Positions 17,119 to 24,797 are shown, counted from the first letter of the stretch. The stretch: 64,000 nt of DNA from an uncultured Ruminococcus sp. (GCA_910579955.1 CAJTWE010000009.1:1-64000); one strand, 5' to 3'. Made by a program: numbers and translations. Notes: generated from the letters alone by a model not told the origin.

Positions 17119-17805
17119 CTAACATACAAAAACCAATGTCCCTGTCAACGCCTGAACCTCACGCTTAAAGTATTCTGCGTCACTATTGCTATCACTCAGA
17201 TGCAGTAGATATACCCTTTTAAGTTCGTTAAAATCATTTGCTTTGAGCATATCAAGCAAAGTTTCAAGGCTCATGTGAGATTCAATAATACGGTTTTTCA
17301 AGACAGGATTCAAATTTTCATCCATCGTTTTTTTGCTGTAATTACATTCAGCCATAAGATAATTGATACCGACAAATCTATATTTTAAATAGTATGTATC
17401 TGTAAAATACAGCAGCTTTTCACCCGTAACTTTACTTTTCACTACAAATCCTAAAGGCTCTGGTGCATCATGTTCCACGTCAAAAGGTAATATCACAAAT
17501 GTTCCAACTGTAAACGACTGTAAAGGTTTCACAGCATGAAAGAAATACCCCGACAGATCACAAGCATCCATTGTGCCTTGACTTGTAAATATAGGTATTC
17601 CACGACCTGCAATATCCTTAGCTGCTTTAATATGATCTCCGTGACAATGCGTGACCAGTACGCCGCTAATAACGTCAAGGCGAAAGTCAAGCCCTGACTG
17701 TATCCTTTTTAATGGAATACCGCAGTCAAGCAGCAGATCGGTTTCTCCGTCACTTATGCGGTAACAATTTCCGCTGCTGCCTGATGCTAAAACTTGTACC
17801 TCCAT
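17119..17805 (-). CDS. MBL-fold metallohydrolase of the phage recombination cassette
   Basis: A 228-aa enzyme with the metallo-beta-lactamase signature THCHGDH at about residues 51-57, an N-terminal ASGSSGNCYRIS strand typical of the YycJ/WalJ-like branch, an Asp-containing FTDTYYL segment and a late His (LLHLSDSN). The metal-site residues look complete. It is encoded four bases after recT, in the place where other phages carry an exonuclease. A nuclease role with RecT is plausible but not shown. Confidence 0.82.
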   Translation of the reverse strand: MEVQVLASGSSGNCYRISDGETDLLLDCGIPLKRIQSGLDFRLDVISGVLVTHCHGDHIKAAKDIAGRGIPIFTSQGTMDACDLSGYFFHAVKPLQSFTVGTFVILPFDVEHDAPEPLGFVVKSKVTGEKLLYFTDTYYLKYRFVGINYLMAECNYSKKTMDENLNPVLKNRIIESHMSLETLLDMLKANDFNELKRVYLLHLSDSNSDAEYFKREVQALTGTLVFVC

Positions 17806-17808
17806 GAT

Positions 17809-18615
17809 TTAAAAATCCGGTACAGGTGCAACTTCCTGCACTGCTTCCGGAGGAACGTCTATAACTTCTCCGGTTGTCGAATCAACGTCAATAACACTCT
17901 GATTTGCATTTTCAGTGATCTCATGCTTAACTCTTTCTGAAACATTGCGGTTCTGTTCACCAGCTGCATCATATTGTACAGCCTGCTGCATTTGTGTTGA
18001 CATTACACCATAGCCACTGATCAGGCGGCGCAAACAAGTTTTCATTGCCATCTTATCAAACTCTTTGCTCCAGGGTGTGGCATCACTTCTTGTTTTAGAA
18101 TAATCTTGTCTCCATTTTGTTACTTCATCTACTGTCATATACAGAATTTTTTCAAAGCCATTTATCAGCTGAAAATACGCAAAATATCCTACAACAGTAT
18201 CACTTATGCGTTCTCCTGAAATATCAATCATACCGGAAAGCTTATCATAACCTTTGTATTCGCCCTCATAAACTATTCCGGCATTTATAGTTTTGTACTG
18301 TCCGGTACGCTGTGCCAGCTGAATAAGTCCTTTGTATCCGATGATAAATGTAGGACGGTTATTGTAGGGAACAATATAGGCAAAGCCAAGAGATTTCACG
18401 ATAGGCAGATCAAGCGATGCTGCTTTCAGGCATTCCATTACAACATCTCTTGGTTCACACTTCTGAAGATAATTATCGCCGGAGTATAAATCAAGTATGG
18501 AACTCCTGAAAGCTCCTGCTTTTTCCTTCAAGCTGTTTTTTATCTGCGCACATATAGAATTTTCATTCAGCACCAACTTAAGCTGATCTACCTTAGTAAT
18601 TTGTGTGTTATTCAT
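17809..18615 (-). CDS. recT: RecT single-strand annealing protein
   Basis: A 268-aa RecT family protein. The core is clear: CEPRDVVMECLKAASLDLPI, then FIIGYKGLIQLAQRTGQYK, and KTCLRRLISGYGVMSTQMQQ. RecT coats single-stranded DNA and anneals it to a complementary strand during phage recombination and replication. It abuts the SbcC-like gene (stop at 18616) and the MBL gene. The C-terminal tail is acidic, as is usual. Confidence 0.92.
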   Translation of the reverse strand: MNNTQITKVDQLKLVLNENSICAQIKNSLKEKAGAFRSSILDLYSGDNYLQKCEPRDVVMECLKAASLDLPIVKSLGFAYIVPYNNRPTFIIGYKGLIQLAQRTGQYKTINAGIVYEGEYKGYDKLSGMIDISGERISDTVVGYFAYFQLINGFEKILYMTVDEVTKWRQDYSKTRSDATPWSKEFDKMAMKTCLRRLISGYGVMSTQMQQAVQYDAAGEQNRNVSERVKHEITENANQSVIDVDSTTGEVIDVPPEAVQEVAPVPDF

Positions 18616-20556
18616 TTACATTTCCTCCACTCTTAAATTTTTATCATTTTCTGAAACTACAAGTCTTATGACCTGTAGTCCGGAATCACAGAGATCAACA
18701 ATGCTTTCAGCATTATCTACAAATACAGGCATACTCACTCCATAATGTTCTGAAAGAACTCTTATAATGTCAAGTCCTGCATTTATCTTAGAAGCATGAT
18801 TTGCATATGCATATGGAATCAGCCCTGTACTGCATGGTACAAGTGTTTCACAGACTTCCTTTATACCGCCGTTTATCTGGGTTTCAAACAACTTGAATTT
18901 TACGTTTCCGAACTTTTCGTTTATGCTGTCTGTAAGCATAGATACCTTTGTACGTATGAATTCCTCACATAGTGAAATTGATTTACTTTGACGTTCATAT
19001 TCATGGCTTAACTGCTTCATTTCAGATTCAAGCTCAGATATACGTGCTTTTTGTACTTTCGCCTGTTCTGCTGCTGCCTTTTGCTTTAAAACCATATCAA
19101 TGCTGCTTTCTATTCCATCAAGATCGCATTGTAGTTTACTTGTGATGTTATTTCTGAGCTGTCTGGTTTCGTGCATTGAAGCAGATGCAGAATCACGTTT
19201 TGCCAAAAGCTTTCTATATTCTTCTGTTTCACTAAATGGTTTTGGTTGTATAAGACCTGCATTCAGTTTTTCGATTTTTTCAGTTATCTCATTGATTTTT
19301 TCAGACTGCAAACCTGAATCTTCTTCATCTCGCTGAATCTTATCTTTAAGTTCTGCGATCATTTCTTTTGAACATGTTTCCTTACCACGCTTTAAGATCT
19401 CTTCGAGTTTTTTACCTTTTTCTATGAGAAAATTTCTTCGTGATTCTTCGATTTGCTCTTCCGGAATGGTTTGTCCACAGGTAGGGCAAATAGTATCACC
19501 ATTCCATTTGGCGTTGCATTCAGAATTATATTTATCAAGTATTTCTTGACGCTTTCGATTCAATTCTTCAAGTTCCTGCTTGAATCTTATCACGTTCATA
19601 TCAGCTCTCAAACGTGTATCAATAGCTATCTGCTTTTCGCACATCAGGTCTTGAATTTGTTTTTCTGTTTCTTTATTGGATTCAGCCCACTGTGCTTTGT
19701 AATTTTTTTCTGCATCGAGCAATTCTATCTGAACAGCTGCTAAGGCTGCCTGTGATTCCGCAAGCATAGCATTATCATCAGCCGCCATGCGTTTTAAAAT
19801 ATCATCTTTTTGACCGCCCAATACTCGCAGCTCTTTTTCAAAGTCTCTTTCTACAATGTCAGGAATTGCTTTCTCAGCTTCGTCTATTCTTGCTGGAACA
19901 AGCTGTAGATTTCGATTTATTTCAGTTAGCCTTGATTTTGAGATTTTTAAAAGTTCTTGTACGCTTCTTTTGCTGCCATCCTCTTTTTCAAGCAGTTCTG
20001 TAAGCTCACACAAAAACGGAGCGGATGAAATAACATCGGAATCACTTATATCCCCGGTAACTTCAAGCAATGTTTTTCGTCTTTTATCAGGCGAAAGAAG
20101 ATCAGAGAAATATGTAGCAGAACAAAGCATTGTTAGAATTTCAGGGGCTGCAATTTCTGTTATTTTATCAATATATTCACTTTCTTTGACTGGTACACTA
20201 TCAATGAAATGCTCTTTTTTATGCCCTGAAAATACGGCTTCGACTGAACCTCGCTTTTTCTTCCATACCTCCGAAAATGTTCTTTTCAATGTTGTAGTAC
20301 AACCGTTTTCCAGCTGATATGTACCCTCTACAGAAGTTTCCAAACCATGAGAATAATCACTGTCAGTTTTAGGTTTGGGCGTAAAATTTTTTGTACCAAC
20401 GCTGTCACTGCCAAACAAAAGCCAATGTTGAGCATCGGCAAGCGTGGTTTTTCCTGTACCGTTATCACCATAAACAGTAACCGACTTACCGTTAGGACTG
20501 ATTTCAAAGTTTCTTATTCCTTTGAAGTTGTTTAAGGTCAATTTTAAAAGTTTCAT
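18616..20556 (-). CDS. SbcC/Rad50-like AAA ATPase
   Basis: The ATG at 20556 (MKLLKLTLNNFKGIRNFEIS) is preferred over a TTG at 20580; GGAGGAG lies 13 bases upstream. The 646-aa product has Walker A GDNGTGKTT at residues 30-38, long coiled coils, a zinc-hook-like CPTCG near 358, and a Walker B-like VFVDNAES near 610. It is shorter than Rad50 but has the same plan. In phages such proteins accompany RecT and a nuclease and probably process DNA ends. Confidence 0.88.
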   Translation of the reverse strand: MKLLKLTLNNFKGIRNFEISPNGKSVTVYGDNGTGKTTLADAQHWLLFGSDSVGTKNFTPKPKTDSDYSHGLETSVEGTYQLENGCTTTLKRTFSEVWKKKRGSVEAVFSGHKKEHFIDSVPVKESEYIDKITEIAAPEILTMLCSATYFSDLLSPDKRRKTLLEVTGDISDSDVISSAPFLCELTELLEKEDGSKRSVQELLKISKSRLTEINRNLQLVPARIDEAEKAIPDIVERDFEKELRVLGGQKDDILKRMAADDNAMLAESQAALAAVQIELLDAEKNYKAQWAESNKETEKQIQDLMCEKQIAIDTRLRADMNVIRFKQELEELNRKRQEILDKYNSECNAKWNGDTICPTCGQTIPEEQIEESRRNFLIEKGKKLEEILKRGKETCSKEMIAELKDKIQRDEEDSGLQSEKINEITEKIEKLNAGLIQPKPFSETEEYRKLLAKRDSASASMHETRQLRNNITSKLQCDLDGIESSIDMVLKQKAAAEQAKVQKARISELESEMKQLSHEYERQSKSISLCEEFIRTKVSMLTDSINEKFGNVKFKLFETQINGGIKEVCETLVPCSTGLIPYAYANHASKINAGLDIIRVLSEHYGVSMPVFVDNAESIVDLCDSGLQVIRLVVSENDKNLRVEEM

Positions 20557-20586
20557 TTGATATTTGTCACTCCTCCGCAAACATAC

Positions 20587-20934
20587 TCATTTGAGCACCT
20601 TCAATTTTTTAGTACGAAAGCATTCATTGATCGTATCATATTCGACCATATATCCGTTAGGAGTATAGCCTTTAGTCTCTGATTTTGACTGTATGGTAGA
20701 CGTTATCTTATACGCAATTTTAAGAGAATCCACAGTAGTAGAACGATCGCTCATATATGTATCTACAGCCGGGACGTATTCTTCTCTTTTGAAAACATCA
20801 AGTTTTAGTGTTATCACTGCATCTTTAGCGGAACGCTTTTCCATTTCCATCATTATGTGTTGTAGTACGGCATTCAGCTCTGAACGCATAGTATTAAAAA
20901 TTTCATTATCGATACTAAGTAGATTTGTGTTCAT
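20587..20934 (-). CDS. Phage hypothetical protein of the recombination region
   Basis: The start is the ATG at 20934, which follows a strong AGGAGG one base after the RusA stop; the open frame extends further only inside rusA. The 115-aa product (MNTNLLSIDNEIFNTMRSEL) has a helical N-terminus and a mixed C-terminal part (NGYMVEYDTINECF). It lies between RusA and the SbcC-like gene and may be part of that module. Function unknown. Confidence 0.58.
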   Translation of the reverse strand: MNTNLLSIDNEIFNTMRSELNAVLQHIMMEMEKRSAKDAVITLKLDVFKREEYVPAVDTYMSDRSTTVDSLKIAYKITSTIQSKSETKGYTPNGYMVEYDTINECFRTKKLKVLK

Positions 20935-20935
20935 T

Positions 20936-21370
20936 TTAAAATTCCTCCTGATCAATACTTGTAATTTTGACTTTGACACACGGTGTATCACTGTAAAACT
21001 TTCTTGCAACAGAATCAACAATCTGCTTGTCATCTTTATATGCAATTCCGTTAAGTGCATCTGCCACTATTTTAATAATGTTGTCTACATCAGGTTTTTT
21101 AGCCGGTCGAATAATGTTTTTCCGCATACGCTCTGCATCCTCTTTATTCGCACTTTTAGGAATTTTAAAGTATGCTAAAATTTTTATATCCACATATTCG
21201 TTGTCATCAACTCTAACATTTCCACATTGCCGCAAGTATTCATTAGCAACGGTTTCTTCATATAGCCTTGTCCCTTTAGGTGTATAGTGTATTACTCTTC
21301 CACTCTGAGTAGAAGTTTTATGACGTCCTTTCCCTTTAGGTTCTCCGGGTATTGTAAATTCTGCTTTCAT
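20936..21370 (-). CDS. rusA: RusA family Holliday junction resolvase
   Basis: Starting at the ATG at 21370, the product has 144 aa. It begins MKAEFTIPGEPKGKGRHKTS and carries the RusA core KKPDVDNIIKIVADALNG followed by DDKQIVDS, which contains the conserved Asp residues that hold the metal. RusA cuts four-way junctions formed during phage recombination. It overlaps the 3' end of the PP-loop gene by 35 bases. Confidence 0.88.
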   Translation of the reverse strand: MKAEFTIPGEPKGKGRHKTSTQSGRVIHYTPKGTRLYEETVANEYLRQCGNVRVDDNEYVDIKILAYFKIPKSANKEDAERMRKNIIRPAKKPDVDNIIKIVADALNGIAYKDDKQIVDSVARKFYSDTPCVKVKITSIDQEEF

Positions 21371-22148
21371 ACTCTTGACATTTCTCCTCAAAAAAAGACA
21401 TTTGATTCGCACACATATCCTGTATTAAAAGATATGCGTCTACCTCTTTTTCAACCTGTTCAAAAGTTTTTGCATATCTAAAACCTTTTGATACTAAATT
21501 TTTCTCTTCTGACATTTTTTTAAGTTCTGACCATAAATCATAATATTGCGCTTTCAGTATTGCAAACTGCTCAATATTCTGATTCGGGCAAAACCAGCAG
21601 CCGCCACGATTCCTGTTTTTATAAGTTGGAGACAAAAGATCATGTTCTTTGCATAAATCGTATGCCATCTGCTCAGTATAGCCATATTCAGCAAGCAAAG
21701 AGCGTTTACCGGATTTTAGTCGTTGCAATCTCTCAGATTCATCAGCGGCAATTCCAACTATGTATGTGGCATTCGTAAACTGTGCATGATATTTATGCAA
21801 TGGTCGCATTTTTAACCTATCATTTCCAGCACACATACCGCCAAGAAAAAATCCACGGTATTTTCCGTTACGTTCTGGTATTTTCGACTTTGAAATTACG
21901 TGATAAAATTCTTGAAAATAATCACTTTCACTATGAATTACATCTACTACATAGCCCCAACTCTCAAACTTAGGAATTGCAATGTTTTTCACAAAATCAA
22001 TATGTTCTGGTAGTTCCCCTGAAATATTTCTCTTATGGTCAAACATAACCTCCACAAATACAATTCTGGATTTTGGAAGTCCGTGCATATGTTCTAATAT
22101 GATGCTTGCCGTGCTGTCTTTTCCACCGCTCCATGATTGTATTGTCAC
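21336..22148 (-). CDS. PP-loop ATPase, phosphoadenosine-phosphosulfate reductase family
   Basis: A 270-aa protein. The PP-loop SGGKDST is at residues 7-13, so it should bind ATP and adenylate a substrate. Cysteines occur at CAGND, LCKEH and in CWFCPNQN, a pattern like the metal- or cluster-binding pair of PAPS reductase and DndC-like enzymes. Phage members of this family have no settled role. It overlaps RusA at its 3' end. Confidence 0.8.
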   Translation of the reverse strand: MTIQSWSGGKDSTASIILEHMHGLPKSRIVFVEVMFDHKRNISGELPEHIDFVKNIAIPKFESWGYVVDVIHSESDYFQEFYHVISKSKIPERNGKYRGFFLGGMCAGNDRLKMRPLHKYHAQFTNATYIVGIAADESERLQRLKSGKRSLLAEYGYTEQMAYDLCKEHDLLSPTYKNRNRGGCWFCPNQNIEQFAILKAQYYDLWSELKKMSEEKNLVSKGFRYAKTFEQVEKEVDAYLLIQDMCANQMSFFEEKCQEYESRIYNTRRT

Positions 22149-22211
22149 GTACTTGACATTCCTTTCTACTTATGTTAAAATAAGCTTGTAAATATTTTTC
22201 TTAGTCCCTCG

Positions 22212-22445
22212 CTATCGGCTTCCTCCGATGCGGGGGATTTTATTTTCAAAGTGTTTTGATATATTCAACTTAACGATCCTTTTTACTGCTTGCCCAATAT
22301 GATTATCTTCATAATTATTAATATAATCTATTAGATCTGCTTCACTTTTGCCAGCAAGTAATAGGTCATATGTATCGTATATCATTTTACGTTCCAGATC
22401 ATTCGGCATGATCTTTGTACTCGTCCCGCTCACATTCAAGCTCAT
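22212..22445 (-). CDS. Small phage hypothetical protein (77 aa)
   Basis: Started at the ATG at 22445 behind GAGGAGGGAT; the frame is open to 22475. The product begins MSLNVSGTSTKIMPNDLERK and ends in a basic helix. It overlaps the 45-aa membrane protein gene by 47 bases in another frame. No family recognised. Confidence 0.5.
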   Translation of the reverse strand: MSLNVSGTSTKIMPNDLERKMIYDTYDLLLAGKSEADLIDYINNYEDNHIGQAVKRIVKLNISKHFENKIPRIGGSR

Positions 22446-22536
22446 ATCCCTCCTCGCCGTTGTAATAGAAATCACTGTGTCGTATCATTTTCCAAATTGC
22501 TAATAGGAAAATAGCTGTGATTATTAGCATAGCCAT
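22399..22536 (-). CDS. Small single-span membrane protein (45 aa)
   Basis: A complete 45-codon gene with CGGAGGTG nine bases before the ATG at 22536. Residues 1-17 (MAMLIITAIFLLAIWKM) form one membrane span; the rest is acidic and would face the cytoplasm or outside. It overlaps the downstream gene. A role is unknown; small phage membrane proteins of this type are often superinfection or lysis-related, but nothing here shows that. Confidence 0.55.
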   Translation of the reverse strand: MAMLIITAIFLLAIWKMIRHSDFYYNGEEGYELECERDEYKDHAE

Positions 22537-22572
22537 TTGCTTCACCTCCGTTATTTTGAACGTCCTTATATT

Positions 22573-22791
22573 TCATGTTATGACATATAAGTTTTTACCG
22601 CTCCAATCTTCGTCAGGAAAAACGAGTTCAAAACAAGCCTTTGCGATCTTAGCATTGAGTTCTTCTTCTTCTTCTGGTGTATGATCAGGTATCCACATTA
22701 CAGCAGTAGATCCATTTTTAAAGCGTAATACCTGTTTTTCATATTTGCCACAGTGTTCTTTCAGAATAATCTCATGTTCTGGTAGTTCCAT
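22573..22791 (-). CDS. Small phage hypothetical protein (72 aa)
   Basis: The ATG at 22791 has GAGGTG six bases upstream; a GTG three codons earlier is possible. The product begins MELPEHEIILKEHCGKYEKQ and has an acidic EEEEEL stretch and FPDEDWSGKNLYVIT at the end. It is the first protein gene downstream of the tRNA-like gene. Function unknown. Confidence 0.5.
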   Translation of the reverse strand: MELPEHEIILKEHCGKYEKQVLRFKNGSTAVMWIPDHTPEEEEELNAKIAKACFELVFPDEDWSGKNLYVIT

Positions 22792-22868
22792 TAAAATCAC
22801 CTCATTTCATTTTATGCGGCTTTCACTTGTCCTGATTTCATTTTAACTAATGTGCTGTTTAAAGTCAC

Positions 22869-22947
22869 TGGTGGGACAGGCAGGACTTGAACCTGCGACA
22901 ATACAAACAGGGATTTTGTATACTCTTGCCATCTGAGTTACTGTCCC
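22869..22947 (-). tRNA. Phage tRNA gene, anticodon loop CCC (Gly-type?), with encoded CCA
   Basis: On the minus strand the 7-bp acceptor stem GGGACAG/CTGTCCC, D-stem ACTC/GAGT with GG in its loop, T-arm GCAGG-TTCAAGT-CCTGC, discriminator A and an encoded CCA all fit a tRNA. The anticodon arm is unusual. With a normal 5-bp stem (TACAA/TTGTA) the loop has nine bases; a sixth A-T pair leaves a seven-base loop ATCCCTG with CCC at the anticodon position. The amino-acid identity is uncertain, because bacterial tRNA-Gly normally has U at the discriminator. Confidence 0.7.
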
Positions 22948-22950
22948 ATG

Positions 22951-23040
22951 TTGCAGCTGTCGAACCGTAACAGCTGCATATCTCTACTACAAAAAAGGGT
23001 GTCTGCCTGTTTGTCAGGCTGGGTCTGGATACGCTCCAGA
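22951..23040 (-). other. Structured spacer: leader hairpin of the tRNA and terminator-like hairpins
   Basis: Read on the minus strand after the lipoprotein stop, two hairpins follow (GTCTGGA/TCCAGAC and GCCTG/CAGGC) and then six T, which looks like a terminator. Next comes a 9-bp hairpin (GCAGCTGT with ACAGCTGC) just before the tRNA 5' end, perhaps a processing signal. Confidence 0.5.
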
Positions 23041-23050
23041 CGGGCGATAT

Positions 23051-23446
23051 TTAATCATTTGATGTGAATGTAATCGGCTGAATCATTTCCGGAAGGAAAT
23101 TGATTTCATAATGATACGGGTCAACATGTGCGCCACTTATATCTTCAACCGTATAAATTGTCCATTCATTTAAATATACATAGTCGACTTTGTATGTATT
23201 TTCGCCTGTTTCAAGTGTGATTACTAATTCATTACTGCCGTTATTTGACAATGAAAAATATCCAATCAATTCAAGAATTGGCTTGTCAGTTCTGGCATTG
23301 ATAACAGATAATCTTCGTTCCACGTTGAAATAATCCGCCTCTTTCTGTACATTGTGCCTTACACGATCAGCCTCACGGCATCCAGTAAAAGCTATGGTGA
23401 TTGCTGCTAATGCGGTCACCATTGCCACTACTTTTCTTGTTTTCAT
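23051..23446 (-). CDS. Phage beta-sandwich-type lipoprotein
   Basis: A 131-aa lipoprotein precursor. A Lys/Arg start and hydrophobic stretch lead to the lipobox FTGC with Cys23, so the mature protein is anchored to the outer face of the membrane. The phrases CREADRVRHNVQKEADYFNV and RRLSVINARTDKP match a small beta-sandwich lipoprotein family seen in Firmicute phages. A role in blocking superinfection is possible but not shown. AGGAGG precedes the ATG. Confidence 0.72.
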   Translation of the reverse strand: MKTRKVVAMVTALAAITIAFTGCREADRVRHNVQKEADYFNVERRLSVINARTDKPILELIGYFSLSNNGSNELVITLETGENTYKVDYVYLNEWTIYTVEDISGAHVDPYHYEINFLPEMIQPITFTSND

Positions 23447-23576
23447 TGTTATTACCTCCTAAATTTTATTACCCTTTCGGGTTGGTGAGCTGCTGCGGAT
23501 TTGCACCGCATATAAGTACTGCACGCAGCCCATATTTGCAGCCTACATTTCAGCTGCAAACTTTAAGGAGAGATAG
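23447..23576 (-). ncRNA. Structured, tRNA-3'-half-like leader upstream of the lipoprotein gene
   Basis: The 130-base spacer read on the minus strand holds an 8-bp hairpin (TTTGCAGC/GCTGCAAA), then a T-arm-like hairpin TGCGG-TGCAAAT-CCGCA followed by GCAGCTC and ACCA, and finally CCC-GAAA-GGG near the ribosome site. The middle part resembles the 3' half of a tRNA, but no matching 5' acceptor strand (GAGCTGC) is found. It may be a relic or a regulatory RNA. Confidence 0.4.
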
Positions 23577-23774
23577 TTAAATTGCTTCATACTTTTCTGT
23601 AATTGGATTCCACTTTTCAATTTTGGTGTCTTTAAACACTGATTCTAGCCAACCAGAATCTGCATAAGCATTAAGTATAGCCTTATATTGCTCACAGGCG
23701 GACTTAAAATCGTTGAATCTATAAACAAGTGCACGACCGCCTTTTCTTGTTGATGTTACGATGTATTTTTTCAT
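23577..23774 (-). CDS. Small phage hypothetical protein (65 aa)
   Basis: Started at the ATG at 23774 with AAAGGA upstream. The basic product begins MKKYIVTSTRKGGRALVYRF and ends KWNPITEKYEAI. It has a mixed alpha/beta pattern. It is preceded by a strong hairpin in its leader (around 23815-23834). Function unknown. Confidence 0.5.
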   Translation of the reverse strand: MKKYIVTSTRKGGRALVYRFNDFKSACEQYKAILNAYADSGWLESVFKDTKIEKWNPITEKYEAI

Positions 23775-23812
23775 TTTGACTATCCTTTCTGATCGATCAT
23801 TTATTTTCTTAC

Positions 23813-23834
23813 TGGGTGCGGATAACACTCCGCA
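23813..23834 (-). other. Leader hairpin
   Basis: A 7-bp inverted repeat GTGCGGA/TCCGCAC with a 6-base loop in the leader of the 65-aa gene. No T run follows, so it is not a simple terminator. Confidence 0.45.
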
Positions 23835-23867
23835 CGGGCGGCTGTCTTAGGGTTTAGTGCATTGGTG

Positions 23868-24053
23868 TCACGTCCTTTCCTCTGCTTCAAGTTTTGCAAG
23901 AACAGTAGCGGCACCAGTAGCCTGCCATATGAGTTTTTCCTTATTTTCTGGTTTAACCATTCCAAGTGCCTGAAAAAGTTCAATCAAGTTTTCAGGGCTG
24001 ACGTTATATTCAGTACATGCCTGCGCAAGTGTCATTTCCATACAAGTTGTCAT
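23868..24053 (-). CDS. Small phage hypothetical protein (61 aa)
   Basis: The ATG at 24053 (MTTCMEMTLAQACTEYNVSP) is preferred over a TTG six codons upstream; AAAGG lies about ten bases before it. The product is helical with a Pro-separated two-helix layout (LIELFQALGMVKPENKE), possibly a small DNA-binding or adaptor protein. Function unknown. Confidence 0.5.
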   Translation of the reverse strand: MTTCMEMTLAQACTEYNVSPENLIELFQALGMVKPENKEKLIWQATGAATVLAKLEAEERT

Positions 24054-24078
24054 GAAATCACTGCCTTTCAAAATATGA

Positions 24079-24107
24079 TTGTATTTCCTGCTGAATTATG
24101 TTATAAT
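24079..24107 (+). promoter_or_regulatory. Plus-strand promoter for the zinc-ribbon gene
   Basis: TTGTAT and TATAAT are separated by 17 bases, with an extended -10 TG one base before the hexamer. It points to the gene at 24133. Confidence 0.65.
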
Positions 24108-24132
24108 TGGAGCAGGAAAGGGGGTGAGATAT

Positions 24133-24408
24133 ATGGCTACAAAAGCAATTATTCGATGCAAAAAGTGCGGCGAAGAATTTCCGATATATTGGAGCGAAAT
24201 GTCACATGATATTATTAAATGCAAAAATTGTTATGCTGCTATGGATCAGTTTATGACCGATCAAGTTTTTGATGCATTTGCAGCAGTTGTTGATGCAAAC
24301 AGAGAACTGTGCAAATCGCATTTGGAGAGTGATAACATGCCGTTATTCGAGGTTGATTTTTCCCACACTAATTACATTGAAAATGATGAATCTGTTATTG
24401 ATGAGTAA
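24133..24408 (+). CDS. Small zinc-ribbon protein on the plus strand
   Basis: The ATG at 24133 follows GGGGGTGAGATAT, a good ribosome site. The 91-aa product begins MATKAIIRCKKCGEEFPIYW and continues with CKNCYAAM, so two Cys pairs form a zinc ribbon; the rest is acidic and helical. It is transcribed against the surrounding early genes from its own promoter and its end overlaps the 57-aa gene tail-to-tail. Independent expression in the lysogen is likely, but its role is unknown. Confidence 0.65.
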   Translation: MATKAIIRCKKCGEEFPIYWSEMSHDIIKCKNCYAAMDQFMTDQVFDAFAAVVDANRELCKSHLESDNMPLFEVDFSHTNYIENDESVIDE

Positions 24409-24568
24409 ATTCAATTTCTATCAAACGGAGGAAATCGTGTAACATTTTTTCGGAGCGGTCAAGGTTGTTCTCTTTTACCACAACTTTGAACTGCTCCAAA
24501 ATTTTTTCAGTTGTTGAAATTCCAATGGTTGATTTTAGACTTTTTATTAAAATTTGGTATTCATTCAT
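24395..24568 (-). CDS. Small first gene of the lytic transcript (57 aa)
   Basis: A 57-codon frame with AAAGGAG nine bases before the ATG at 24568. The product begins MNEYQILIKSLKSTIGISTT and is a two-helix, basic-acidic protein. It is the first gene behind the leftward promoter at 24624-24652, the place of Cro-like or antirepressor genes, but no helix-turn-helix is visible. Its 3' end overlaps the convergent zinc-ribbon gene by 14 bases. Confidence 0.55.
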   Translation of the reverse strand: MNEYQILIKSLKSTIGISTTEKILEQFKVVVKENNLDRSEKMLHDFLRLIEIEFTHQ

Positions 24569-24623
24569 TTGTTAAGCTCCTTTCATTTTTTTAGAAACAC
24601 TGTTTTGTTGTTTCCATGATTGT

Positions 24624-24652
24624 ATTATACACCGAAAAGTTAGAATTGTCAA
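24624..24652 (-). promoter_or_regulatory. Leftward early (lytic) promoter, switch 1
   Basis: On the minus strand TTGACA and TATAAT are both perfect with a 17-base spacer. The operator word CTAACTTTT lies inside the spacer, so repressor binding would block RNA polymerase. Confidence 0.8.
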
Positions 24653-24760
24653 TAGAATTTCAACTAAAAAGTTAGAATTGTAGACATGCACAAATTCGTG
24701 TACTAACTTTTTGGCTATTTTAACGAATTAGACTTATAATCATTGACATTGCTAACTTTT
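24635..24760. promoter_or_regulatory. Operator array of switch 1 (four AAAAGTTAG sites)
   Basis: The word AAAAGTTAG occurs at 24635-24643 and 24667-24675 and its complement CTAACTTTT at 24703-24711 and 24752-24760. The two outer copies sit in the spacers of the two divergent promoters. The inner pair flank the centre, where CAC and GTG half-sites also appear. These are the expected binding sites of the adjacent repressor. Confidence 0.75.
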
Positions 24761-24771
24761 TAGTGTATAAT
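24743..24771 (+). promoter_or_regulatory. Rightward repressor promoter, switch 1
   Basis: Perfect TTGACA and TATAAT with a 17-base spacer containing CTAACTTTT. It drives the repressor at 24798 and is mirrored by the leftward promoter. Confidence 0.8.
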
Positions 24772-24797
24772 AAATTCAAAGAAAGGAGGTATACACT

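Noticed and set aside
23480..23560. A second complete tRNA gene
   Set aside because: The T-arm and ACCA are seen but the acceptor 5' strand GAGCTGC and a D-arm are missing.
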